The notes: generated by a model not told the origin, from the sequence alone. Shown: positions 10,373 through 20,252, counted from the stretch's first letter. The stretch is DNA of 22,000 nt from Glandiceps talaboti (GCF_964340395.1 NC_135559.1:2728001-2750000), one strand, 5' to 3'. Program-made: numbers and translations.

Positions 10373-10423
10373 GAACGCTTACGCGTTCGCTGAGATCATG
10401 GAAGTAGGGGTTCTACTTCCATG
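10373..10423. repeat. Two adjacent perfect hairpins
   Basis: The first hairpin is GAACGC-TTAC-GCGTTC (10373-10388, 6-bp stem, 4-base loop). The second has arms CATGGAAGTA (10397-10406) and TACTTCCATG (10414-10423), a perfect 10-bp stem with a 7-base GGGGTTC loop. GCTGAGAT occurs between the two (10389-10396) and again just after the second (10423-10430), so the second hairpin is flanked by an 8-bp direct repeat. Function is unknown; this could be a small inserted foldback element. Confidence 0.7.
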
Positions 10424-10430
10424 CTGAGAT

Positions 10431-11206
10431 AAACATGAACACTACCCAGGCAACGCGTTCCAATGTAACTAACATGTAGATAAGACGAAATGCATAGAGG
10501 TACATCTAAACAAGAATTCTTTAATTACCGTAAATACATGGCAATACAATCACTGAATTTTTTTTACAGTTTACTTCGTACGTTGTCGGCTGCGTGTGTG
10601 CACAAGTAACGCCATATTGTTTGTTGATATTCAATGCGTATGCCATGACAATGCCCACAGTACTCTCAGTAAGACGCAACCTGATTAGCAGAACGGTGTG
10701 GGCATGGACGCCAGTTCAGATGTAGAAGAGGAGATCGGGATTGTGGGTTGTCTAGCCCGGTTACTTTCAAAGTGAAACTAAAGAATTGTAAAAGTACCAT
10801 TTATATTCTGTTTTGGTTCCATGAATTTGACACTTTTATGGCAATCTTTATTTGTGAGCGGCGAAACTGGAGTGTAAAAGTAGTATAACAAAGTTATACA
10901 TGTACTTGGAATTCAACAAGCTCTGATGATTTCTCCCCAGAACCACAGACAAGTAACACATAGACTGGTAACAAGCCATCTCCCATCGCCTCGGGTAAAC
11001 AACCAAATCGTACCAGTATTTGTACTTTCTCTTTGTTATGTTAATTTCCGTATGTCGAATTTCGTGGAAGACGTTAAATATTGTCAATAGATTAATGAGG
11101 TTTATGTTGATTGACAGTTGTCATCTATTCATGCTTACCTTCGTATTTGCATATCAATAGTTTTTTAATAGAATTTTTTAACCAGGATAGAAATAATTTC
11201 AGCTTG
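10431..11206. other. No gene seen
   Basis: Only short open frames without recognisable features, for example minus-strand 10848-11087. Nothing else stood out. Confidence 0.45.
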
Positions 11207-11320
11207 ATTTTGAATTTCCGATATCTTTACTTTGTTTCTTTTTTCTTTTACACATTTTCAGGTTAGGAAATTGAAAATCGACTGAGAAATTCACAAGTGA
11301 AAACGTCGGAAATTCAAAAT
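11207..11320. repeat. Perfect 15-bp inverted repeat, 114 bp overall
   Basis: The arms are ATTTTGAATTTCCGA (11207-11221) and TCGGAAATTCAAAAT (11306-11320), exact reverse complements separated by 84 bp. Both ends can extend by G-T wobble in RNA. This could be a short foldback or MITE-like element; I do not see clear target-site duplications immediately outside the arms. Confidence 0.7.
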
Positions 11321-11745
11321 TAGCCAATGGCACTAGCAAATCAACCATCATACTACTCACCTATAGAAACCAAAAACAAGGTCACTACGCATACGTATTT
11401 CATCTTCTCTCAAATTCTTAACGTTGCAAATTCACCTGTATGTTGTAGTGTTGTTTAAAGTACAGGAGTGACCCAGTTGTACTACGAAAATTGTTGAACT
11501 GACTACAGAGAATGCCTATTCATTAGTTTTATCACTAAGTCTTATAATATTAAAATCAATAAGATGAAGTTATTCTTCGTGACTAGCGGTTTATTTTTGT
11601 TTTGGTATAGCCAAGTACAGTATCTATCAAAGTTCAATAAGATAAGATTGACAACTTTGATCCATAATAAACCAGATGTAAACTGAATGTCTTCCGTAAG
11701 GGCAAAGTTTTGAGATTGTCATTCCTACAGACAATGGTTGGAATA
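11321..11745. other. No gene seen
   Basis: AT-rich sequence without a recognisable reading frame or repeat on either strand. Confidence 0.45.
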
Positions 11746-12315
11746 CAACAGAACATATGTAATAAGTTATTTATTCTCATTGATTGCTATTTGCTCATTG
11801 CTGTTAGTGATCTCCTGGCCAACCACAGCATGTACTTTGACATTTGTTGAGAATGTAAAAAAAATAAGCGCATCGTCGTACCACTTTAGACAATATTTCC
11901 TGACGAGAAACTATTTTTTTTCCTTTTTAGTGGTCTAAATATATATGCCAATAATTTATTAAAACTAAAAGCTACATCAATAATATTTTCAGGACAAGTG
12001 CGATTTGGTATCGCAAATGCGTGTATCAAATTCTATTGAATTTGAAGTGTGCATTCTTGAGATATAGCCTAATTACCGAAAACCATTAATTATGTAAATT
12101 TCTCGTTAATATTCTTGGGATGTTTACTGAAACCTAATCAGTTCTTGTCACTACCCTACAGAACACATGCAATAAATTTTGTTTGAATTGAGCCAGTCGT
12201 GTTTTAGAAAATGGTGATAAAGTTGCACCACTTCAGATGACATTTCCTGACGAGAAACTATTTTTTTTTCTTTTTGTGGCCATTCGAAAATATGCCAATA
12301 ACTTATGAAAACTAA
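11746..12315 (+). repeat. Old diverged direct duplication
   Basis: Two stretches share ordered blocks. ACAGAACATATGTAATAAGTT (11748-) pairs with ACAGAACACATGCAATAAATT (12159-). ACCACTTTAGA plus TTTCCTGACGAGAAACTATTT (11880-11914) pairs with ACCACTTCAGA plus the same block (12228-12262). TATGCCAATAATTTATTAAAAC (11943-) pairs with a close variant at 12291. Offset falls from about 410 to 348 because copy 2 has lost internal sequence. No coding frame follows the similarity. Confidence 0.75.
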
Positions 12316-12486
12316 TCAGCTTATATTTTTTTTCAAAAATGCACATTTTTCTGACCTAGTTTGCAAATTACTCACTGGATCACTTTGACTTGAACAGATC
12401 AATCACAGAACTACTAATAGCATCCTTACTAGATTTCAGAACAATCTATTGTGTCTTTGTTATGTTTGTAGGACTTCGACCTGTGC

Positions 12487-12524
12487 ACGTACGTACGTAC
12501 GTACGTACGTACGTACGTACGTAC

Positions 12525-12596
<72 letters not shown>

Positions 12597-12603
12597 ATGT
12601 ATG
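12487..12603 (+). repeat. Compound ACGT-GT-ATGT microsatellite
   Basis: The tract has three clean phases: ACGT x10 (12487-12526), a short ATGT junction then GT x26 (12529-12580), and about 5.5 ATGT units (12581-12603). The ACGT block is self-complementary and CpG-bearing. Alternating purine-pyrimidine sequence of this kind is prone to Z-DNA and, in the ACGT part, to cruciform or slipped structures. Open frames on both strands through it are artefacts. Confidence 0.96.
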
Positions 12604-12689
12604 ATTATATATATAATGGACAAAGTTGGTATTAAGTGTATTATGTACAGTTTTGTACTTGGTATGGAATGTTAACGCACAGGAAGAGT

Positions 12690-12870
12690 ATTCCAAAAAA
12701 AATTTATTCGGGTGGGGGTACTTGAAAATTTATTCGGGTGGGGGGGGGGGGTACTTGAAATATTTGGGGCTTTGGCAGGGGGGGTACTTGAAAAAAATTT
12801 GAATATGGCAGGGGGGTACTTGAAAAAAAAATAGGGTTTACAAAAAATCTCCCGACCCCCCCCCCCCCCA
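12690..12870 (+). repeat. G-run minisatellite bordering the 4.2-kb array
   Basis: Four imperfect monomers of 27-37 bp each end in a G run followed by TACTTGAAA. The G runs lie at 12714-12718, 12740-12751, 12778-12784 and 12811-12816 (5, 12, 7 and 6 bases). Monomers 1 and 2 share TTTATTCGGGT; monomers 3 and 4 share TGGCA before the G run. The block ends in a 14-base C run (12856-12869). It sits 22 bp before the first base shared with the tandem array and is absent at the other two unit junctions, so it is the unique left flank. Confidence 0.88.
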
Positions 12871-12891
12871 ACAAGTTTTTCTGAAAGCAGC

Positions 12892-14339
12892 CTTATTTAG
12901 TTTTAAAAATTCGAAACCAGTTTCTGTTCCCGTGAGAAAACATATTCATGAAAACTGGAAGGGCATACCGTATAGTAAATGTCCAATGTTTAAACTTAGC
13001 GTACGATTTCTTGCATATATTAGATGTTTCTCTTGATATACAGGTTGACTGATTCGTTTCAACAACACTAACTTGGCCTTGCGGTGGCGCAATTAATAGA
13101 ACACACAGCTGGTGTATAATCATTTTGGTGAGTAGTTAATACAAATTCTTCGCTTATTTTGAAACACTTTTTTGTGTGATAGCAACTTTGATTCTTAAAT
13201 AATTATGTCAAGGCGAATATTTTATTAATAAAATAAATGTAGTATGCGGCGCGGTTGGCAATGGCTCGTTACTATTTGTAACACTCAGTACTACACAACT
13301 GAACTACATGTCGTTGTGAAACACAATCATGTCATTGGTACCTTTCACCATCTGCTTGTGATAGTATCAAAATGCGTGTAGAAGGAACTCATTTATAAAC
13401 CACAGATTCAGTAACTATAAAATATTTTCATATTGAACTTCCCAGTATTTAAAGTTGGATAAGTGAAACTGACAGCATATCTATTTCCACACAATAACCC
13501 AGGCTACAGTCATTCACAGACGGGCCAAGTCAAACAAAATTCAAATTAGTCATAACAGTGACAATATAAAGTGTAAATTATAACAAAACTGTAATTAATT
13601 TGTTCGTTCGTTAACAGAAGAAAACAGTGTAAGTGACCATGGACAAGTTTGTTGTTTTAGTGTGTATGCGTATAATTTGTAATTTAGAAGGGCTAGCGAG
13701 TGGATTTAAGTTTTCACTACTTTTTGCCTTTTGTCCGAATACTTTGATCCGAGACCCTTATATGCACTGTCATTCAAATACATAGGAGTCGTACTGGTTG
13801 ATGGCCTTGTATGGTCAACAAAGTGATCACTGCTACGGTATGCATTGATGGATCATATAACATTCTTTTACCATTGCATCACGATATAAATAGGAGGAGG
13901 CAACCCAAATATAACAAAAGGTCACTAGAAGTATTTATACAAGTGGCAAGTCGATTTTAAGTCCGCATTCCAAAACAATTAAAAGGTTGCCTCTTATCAC
14001 GTCGTATAGCTATATATGCGTATGGTGCTTTTGAAAGAAGGAGAAAGATAAATAGCACCATAGATATGTTCTTTGTATTTTTCTTCTATGTTTACATATT
14101 GTATGTAAGATTATAGATGTTCTGTTTGTTTATTATATTAAATTTTTTGGAAAAGGTGACTTATAAGTCTGGGTTGGGTAGATGTATATCTTTCGTATAT
14201 TTATTATAATTTATTTTTAAATCTGCACTGCAGAATAGCCCATGGTGAAAGGCTTATTTGACTATTCTCAGTAGCCTGAACATGTAAACGATGGTCCTCT
14301 GCTCAGTAAGCTGAATGGTAAGCGTTAGTGTGAGCACGT
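12892..14339 (+). other. Copy 1 unit, left non-coding part
   Basis: I see no supported gene. A minus-strand frame of 76 codons (12893-13123) recurs in all three copies, but since the whole unit is duplicated that is not evidence of selection, and copy 1 carries two codon changes in it. Two inverted repeats could form stems: GAGGCAACC (13897-13905) with GGTTGCCTC (13985-13993), and TATGGTGCT (14021-14029) with AGCACCATA (14054-14062). Confidence 0.5.
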
Positions 14340-14490
14340 ATGTGTGTATGTATGTATGTATGTATGTATGTATGTATGTATGTATGTATGTATGTATGTT
14401 TGTATGTATGTATGTATGTATGTATGTATGTATGTATGTATGTATGTGTGTGTGTGTGTGCGTGTGCATGTGAGTGTGCGTGCGTGCATG
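14340..14490 (+). repeat. ATGT microsatellite block, copy 1
   Basis: A run of TATG units is broken once by TGTTTG at about 14397-14402 and then decays into TGTGTG and GTGCGTGCGTGCATG. The same single interruption exists in copy 2, with 24 bp more repeat there, which confirms that the blocks are orthologous within the array and that only repeat number changed. Confidence 0.96.
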
Positions 14491-14571
14491 TAGATACATC
14501 TCATTTATATCAGACTGTGATTTTTAGCACAACTGAACTGAGGTTCAGTAGTGCTATAGGGATTGCCCGGC

Positions 14572-14745
14572 ATCTGTCTGTCTGTCTGTCTGTGTGTCTG
14601 TGTGTGTATGTATGTATGTATGTATGTATGTATGTATGTATGTATGTATGTATGTATGTATGTGTGTGTGTTGTGTGTGTGCGTGTGCGTGTGTGTCTGT
14701 GTGTGTGTGTCTGTGTGTGTCTGTGTGTCTGTGTGTCTGTGTGTC

Positions 14746-14806
<61 letters not shown>
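14572..14806 (+). repeat. CTGT-ATGT-TG compound microsatellite, copy 1
   Basis: The order is CTGT units, ATGT units, a TGTTGTGTGCGTGTGCG transition, mixed TG and CTGT units, and a long perfect TG tail. The tail ends abruptly at GAACAAGTTAAAGTC. Long open frames on both strands (Cys-Val or Thr-His repeats) are artefacts. Confidence 0.96.
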
Positions 14807-14807
<1 letters not shown>

Positions 14808-14825
14808 CAAGTTAAAGTCATAAAC

Positions 14826-15475
14826 CGCTGAACCGATTGCCATGATATTTGGTGGGTCCATTACCTTGGGTGTCTAGTTGGGAAACTGTTCAAATGAAAA
14901 TGATCGCATCAGAAATGTGCATTTTACGTTTGGAAATGTGATTTGTTGTATTACAAAATGCTTTGACTTCAGCCTGGAAATGAAAGATTCTTGTTTTATT
15001 GATGCAATGAAATGATTAAATCTTTTATGGGCTACTTAACATATCAATGTCAATGGCGTAAAGATTAACATCTGTTTAAGGTTGCTTGGCAACCTAGGCC
15101 TGTTTCTAGCACAGCTGAATTAAATCTAAGAGTAAGACACTATGATCAAAACAGGTTCATATAAATGCACAATCCTTAGGCATTCCAAAAAAAGTTTGTA
15201 CAATGAATAAGAAGTCACACATTTTATGAGGAAAGAAAAATAGAGTCATATCAAGACCGCCATGATCATACTGTGTTTGGCAGGTTGAATTTCCTGCATG
15301 TACCGATTGCCATGATATTTGAAGGGTGTTTTACCTTCAGTGTCTAGTTGGGAAATTGTTCAAATCAAAATGATCTTACTACCGGTGTGTGATTTGGGTC
15401 AAAAAATGTAATTTTTTGTCCAAAACCTAAAGAACTATTGGGCAGATCGGTCTGAAATTTGGTGGGAACATCCTT
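14826..15475 (+). repeat. Three diverged CCGATTGCCATGATATTTG modules
   Basis: Module 1 (14826-14912) and module 2 (15300-15376) share CCGATTGCCATGATATTTG, ACCTT, GTGTCTAGTTGGGAAA and TGTTCAAAT followed by AAAATGATC. Module 3 (15423-15475) keeps only a related core, GATCGGTCTGAAATTTGGTG, then GGAACATCC. Such cores placed right after a long TG microsatellite look like parts of a repeat family, but I cannot name it. Copy 2 carries all three at +4207. Confidence 0.75.
15081..15093 (+). promoter_or_regulatory. Perfect RFX X-box-like palindrome, copy 1
   Basis: GTTGCTTGGCAAC fits the RFX X-box pattern RYYNYY-N-RRNRAC with a one-base spacer, and the flanking G and C extend the palindrome to GGTTGC-TTG-GCAACC. 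RFX factors bind such sites in animal ciliary and immune genes. There is no adjacent gene here, so function is unsupported; the duplicate is at 19288-19300. Confidence 0.35.
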
Positions 15476-15479
15476 ATTG

Positions 15480-16045
15480 GTAATCATTCAAAAATATTTG
15501 CAAATGTGCCTAGCAACAAGACCACGCCCATAGCAACAGCCAAATTGTGAGGTATTTCACAAAGATTGCCACTGGGATTGAAAGACAATTGAATAAGCAT
15601 TCAAAAAATGTATGTAAATTTGCTTAGCAACAAGACCACGCACATAGCAACAGCCAAGTCATCACATATATTACAAAGATAACAATAGACAAATGAATAA
15701 GCATTCAAAAAATGTATGCAAATATGCCTAGCAACAAGACCACGCCCATAGCAACAACCAAATGATCACCTATATTGCAAAGATAACAATTGGAATTGAT
15801 AGACAAATGAATAATCAATAAAAAATGTATGCAAATAGCCTAGCAACAAGACCACGCCCATAGCAACAGCCAAATGATCACATATATTGCAGATAATACG
15901 GATTTATAGACAAATGAATAAACATTCAAAAATGTATGCAAATGTGCCTAGCAACAAGACCACACCCATAGCAACAGCCAAGTGATCACATATATTGTAA
16001 AGATAACGGGTAAATAGACAAATGAATAAACATTCAATAATGTAT
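15480..16045 (+). repeat. About 110-bp minisatellite, five copies (copy 1)
   Basis: TAGCAACAAG recurs at 15511, 15625, 15729, 15841 and 15949 (spacings 114, 104, 112, 108). Each monomer runs: ATGCAAAT or a variant, GCCTAGCAACAAGACCACGC, CCATAGCAACAGCC, a TGATCACATATATTG segment, AGATAAC, then AGACAAATGAATAA and CATTCAAAAAATGTATG. Monomers are diverged from one another but the two array copies are identical as far as I could read, so the minisatellite is much older than the 4.2-kb duplication. Minus-strand frames of 85 codons here only reflect a monomer length near 36 codons. Confidence 0.93.
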
Positions 16046-17066
16046 GGATAATCATTCAGCAAATGAACACCTATACCCAGCATGGATCGACATATGGGAA
16101 AACATTTTAAAAAACTGTACTGTTGTGCTATAACGCCGTTGGCGCTATTTTTATTTGTCAAATACGTAAAGTTATCAGTTCACTGCCAGGAAGCAATTGT
16201 CGTGTTTCAATACAATTTAAGATTAAAGTCAGACAGATTTGAACAATTTTACAAACAAGTGCCCTGCCATCTTAATTTCCGGCTCATGGTGAAGGATTGG
16301 TGCATTGTCTTCGAACATAGTTCATTCCACCATACATCGCATCTGCCCAATACTTTGACACTAATTAGTAACATAGGTCGTGGTACTTGCTGACTAATCT
16401 CAGAACAGCGGTTACCTATTTATGATAGAAGGCCAAACAACAATGATTAGGCATTGTTTGGTTGTAACTATTCTTTGTCCATTCAGTCATGTAGTCCAGT
16501 CTCACCGGGTCCTTTGATTCGTATACTGATAAGGTAAGCTTGTACATTTTTGTATGTACTGTAAGAATACATTCGTTTTGCTCTTTTCGCGCTTTAAACC
16601 TGAGAATTTAGTCCTTTTAAAACTCCTCATAGACGCAAGCCCGGTGTCTTGTAAAGGGCTACTCTAACTTTAGCGATGTAAAACCGTACTCCCTATTGTC
16701 TAGGAGCAAAGGAGCCTCCATAGGGGCGAGGGAAACCAGACCCAGTTTGTTGCGCAAAGGTGACCCTCGCCAAATTTCATCGTGTTGACGTGACGTGACG
16801 TGACGTGACGTGACGTACATACTTAACTTACTAATGCTTGCTGATTTTATTGGTCAGTTACAGTGAGTGTCAATCAATTTGGATAACTGTTACAAGTATA
16901 CAAACGTTCACACCAGGCTATATATAGGCATGACTTTTAAATAATTTGAACACAACCAAGACAATCAGACCATTTTCAAAGGGTAGTTCTGAGAATTATA
17001 AATCGCGCCAGTCATATAAGGCGATTAAAAGCCTGTCCAAACATGAATTGCCGGGTTAGAAATCGG
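16046..17066 (+). other. Copy 1 unit, right part, no supported gene
   Basis: A 103-codon plus-strand frame (16082-16393) starts MDRHMGKHFKKLYCC and is identical in copy 2 (20289-20600). It shows no recognisable domain, signal peptide or obvious promoter, and identity is expected from the recent duplication, so I do not call it a gene. An 8-bp inverted repeat GGCGAGGG (16725-16732) and CCCTCGCC (16764-16771) lies just before the TGACG array. Confidence 0.4.
16786..16815 (+). repeat. TGACG x6 array, copy 1
   Basis: Six perfect tandem TGACG pentamers are followed by TACAT. TGACG, or TGACGT, is the half-site bound by CREB/ATF family factors, so the tract is a dense set of overlapping potential half-sites. 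It is repeated without change in copy 2 at 20993-21022. It may equally be a plain microsatellite. Confidence 0.9.
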
Positions 17067-18513
17067 CTTATTTAGTTTTAAAAATTCGAAACCAGTTTCT
17101 GTTCCCGTGAGAAAACCTATTCATGAAAACTGGAAGGGTATACCGTATAGTAAATGTCCAATGTTTAAACTTAGCGTACGATTTCTTGCATATATTAGAT
17201 GTTTCTCTTGATATACAGGTTGACTGATTCGTTTCAACAACACTAACTTGGCCTTGCGGTGGCGCAATTAATAGAACACACAGCTGGTGTATAATCATTT
17301 TGGTGAGTAGTTAATACAAATTCTTCGCTTATTTTGAAACACTTTTTTGTGTGATAGCAACTTTGATTCTTAAATAATTATGTCAAGGCGAATATTTTAT
17401 TAATAAAATAAATGTAGTATGCGGCGCGGTTGGCAATGGCTCGTTACTATTTGTAACACTCAGTACTACACAACTGAACTACATGTCGTTGTGAAACACA
17501 ATCATGTCATTGGTACCTTTCACCATCTGCTTGTGATAGTATCAAAATGCGTGTAGAAGGAACTCATTTATAAACCACAGATTCAGTAACTATAAAATAT
17601 TTTCATATTGAACTTCCCAGTATTTAAAGTTGGATAAGTGAAACTGACAGCATATCTATTTCCACACAATAACCCAGGCTACAGTCATTCACAGACGGGC
17701 CAAGTCAAACAAAATTCAAATTAGTCATAACAGTGACAATATAAAGTGTAAATTATAACAAAACTGTAATTAATTTGTTCGTTCGTTAACAGAAGAAAAC
17801 AGTGTAAGTGACCATGGACAAGTTTGTTGTTTTAGTGTGTATGCGTATAATTTGTAATTTAGAAGGGCTAGCGAGTGGATTTAAGTTTTCACTACTTTTT
17901 GCCTTTTGTCCGAATACTTTGATCCGAGACCCTTATATGCACTGTCATTCAAATACATAGGAGTCGTACTGGTTGATGGCCTTGTATGGTCAACAAAGTG
18001 ATCACTGCTACGGTATGCATTGATGGATCATATAACATTCTTTTACCATTGCATCACGATATAAATAGGAGGAGGCAACCCAAATATAACAAAAGGTCAC
18101 TAGAAGTATTTATACAAGTGGCAAGTCGATTTTAAGTCCGCATTCCAAAACAATTAAAAGGTTGCCTCTTATCACGTCGTATAGCTATATATGCGTATGG
18201 TGCTTTTGAAAGAAGGAGAAAGATAAATAGCACCATAGATATGTTCTTTGTATTTTTCTTCTATGTTTACATATTGTATGTAAGATTATAGATGTTCTGT
18301 TTGTTTATTATATTAAATTTTTTGGAAAAGGTGACTTATAAGTCTGGGTTGGGTAGATGTATATCTTTCGTATATTTATTATAATTTATTTTTAAATCTG
18401 CACTGCAGAATAGCCCATGGTGAAAGGCTTATTTGACTATTCTCAGTAGCCTGAACATGTAAACGATGGTCCTCTGCTCAGTAAGCTGAATGGTAAGCGT
18501 TAGTGTGAGCACG

Positions 18514-18689
18514 TATGTGTGTATGTATGTATGTATGTATGTATGTATGTATGTATGTATGTATGTATGTATGTTTGTATGTATGTATGTATGTATGTAT
18601 GTATGTATGTATGTATGTATGTATGTATGTATGTATGTATGTATGTGTGTGTGTGTGTGCGTGTGCATGTGAGTGTGCGTGCGTGCATG
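18514..18689 (+). repeat. ATGT microsatellite block, copy 2
   Basis: This is the same block as at 14340, with the single TGTTTG interruption retained and six extra ATGT units. Open frames through it are artefacts. Confidence 0.96.
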
Positions 18690-18770
18690 TAGATACATCT
18701 CATTTATATCAGACTGTGATTTTTAGCACAACTGAACTGAGGTTCAGTAGTGCTATAGGGATTGCCCGGC

Positions 18771-18940
18771 ATCTGTCTGTCTGTCTGTCTGTGTGTCTGT
18801 GTGTGTATGTATGTATGTATGTATGTATGTATGTATGTATGTATGTATGTATGTATGTATGTATGTGTGTGTTGTGTGTGCGTGTGCGTGTGTGTCTGTG
18901 TGTGTGTGTCTGTGTGTGTGTGTCTGTCTGTCTGTGTGTC

Positions 18941-19012
<72 letters not shown>
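18771..19012 (+). repeat. CTGT-ATGT-TG compound microsatellite, copy 2
   Basis: This has the same order of phases as copy 1 with a net gain of 8 bp: the TGTTGTGTG transition and the interspersed CTGT units differ slightly and the perfect TG tail is longer. It ends at the same GAACAAGTTAAAGTC junction. Confidence 0.96.
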
Positions 19013-19014
<2 letters not shown>

Positions 19015-19686
19015 CAAGTTAAAGTCATAAACCGCTGAACCGATTGCCATGATATTTGGTGGGTCCATTACCTTGGGTGTCTAGTTGGGAAACTGTTCAA
19101 ATTAAAATGATCGCATCAGAAATGTGCATTTTACGTTTGGAAATGTGATTTGTTGTATTACAAAATGCTTTGACTTCAGCCTGGAAATGAAAGATTCTTG
19201 TTTTATTGATGCAATGAAATGATTAAATCTTTTATGGGCTACTTAACATATCAATGTCAATGGCGTAAAGATTAACATCTGTTTAAGGTTGCTTGGCAAC
19301 CTAGGCCTGTTTCTAGCACAGCTGAATTAAATCTAAGAGTAAGACACTATGATCAAAACAGGTTCATATAAATGCACAATCCTTAGGCATTCCAAAAAAA
19401 GTTTGTACAATGAATAAGAAGTCACACATTTTATGAGGAAAGAAAAATAGAGTCATATCAAGACCGCCATGATCATACTGTGTTTGGCAGGTTGAATTTC
19501 CTGCATGTACCGATTGCCATGATATTTGAAGGGTGTTTTACCTTCAGTGTCTAGTTGGGAAATTGTTCAAATCAAAATGATCTTACTACCGGTGTGTGAT
19601 TTGGGTCAAAAAATGTAATTTTTTGTCCAAAACCTAAAGAACTATTGGGCAGATCGGTCTGAAATTTGGTGGGAACATCCTTATTG

Positions 19687-20252
19687 GTAATCATTCAAAA
19701 ATATTTGCAAATGTGCCTAGCAACAAGACCACGCCCATAGCAACAGCCAAATTGTGAGGTATTTCACAAAGATTGCCACTGGGATTGAAAGACAATTGAA
19801 TAAGCATTCAAAAAATGTATGTAAATTTGCTTAGCAACAAGACCACGCACATAGCAACAGCCAAGTCATCACATATATTACAAAGATAACAATAGACAAA
19901 TGAATAAGCATTCAAAAAATGTATGCAAATATGCCTAGCAACAAGACCACGCCCATAGCAACAACCAAATGATCACCTATATTGCAAAGATAACAATTGG
20001 AATTGATAGACAAATGAATAATCAATAAAAAATGTATGCAAATAGCCTAGCAACAAGACCACGCCCATAGCAACAGCCAAATGATCACATATATTGCAGA
20101 TAATACGGATTTATAGACAAATGAATAAACATTCAAAAATGTATGCAAATGTGCCTAGCAACAAGACCACACCCATAGCAACAGCCAAGTGATCACATAT
20201 ATTGTAAAGATAACGGGTAAATAGACAAATGAATAAACATTCAATAATGTAT
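19687..20252 (+). repeat. About 110-bp minisatellite, five copies (copy 2)
   Basis: This is the counterpart of 15480-16045 at +4207; TAGCAACAAG occurs at 19718, 19832, 19936, 20048 and 20156. I saw no difference from copy 1. Confidence 0.93.

Larger units (their letters stand above)
12892..17066 (+). repeat. Macro-tandem unit, copy 1 (4175 bp)
   Basis: The unit opens with CTTATTTAGTTTTAAAAATT and ends GAATTGCCGGGTTAGAAATCGG. It is matched base for base by the next unit at offset 4175 before the microsatellites and 4207 after them. Substitutions I could see versus copy 2 are A12942 (C17117), C12964 (T17139), G14896 (T19103) and T16462 (C20669). Length difference comes from ATGT (24 bp) and TG-block (8 bp) slippage. 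The left junction is at 12891/12892, where CAGC gives way to the shared CTTATTTAG. Confidence 0.97.

Noticed and set aside
12893-13123. 76-codon minus-strand frame present in all three units
   Set aside because: The same duplication explains its recurrence. Copy 1 differs at two bases and both change the amino acid, which gives no sign of protein-level constraint.
13078-13160. tRNA- or SINE-like box A sequence (GGTGGCGCAATTAATAGAAC)
   Set aside because: It resembles a tRNA-derived box A, but no credible box B follows and no anticodon stem or acceptor stem can be drawn.
14254-14861. Long open frames on both strands rich in Cys-Val-Tyr-Met or Thr-His
   Set aside because: They are translations of ATGT and TG microsatellites, open on both strands and in several frames at once. 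The same applies to 18429-19068, 12390-12696 and 1865-2182.
15480-16045. Regularly spaced direct repeats that might suggest a CRISPR array
   Set aside because: The monomers are similar over nearly their full 104-114 bp with variable length and no unique spacers, and the context is animal DNA. It is a minisatellite.
16082-16393. 103-codon plus-strand frame conserved in both units
   Set aside because: Conservation follows from the near-identical duplication of the whole unit. There is no domain, signal peptide or promoter, and the opposite strand is also open nearby.
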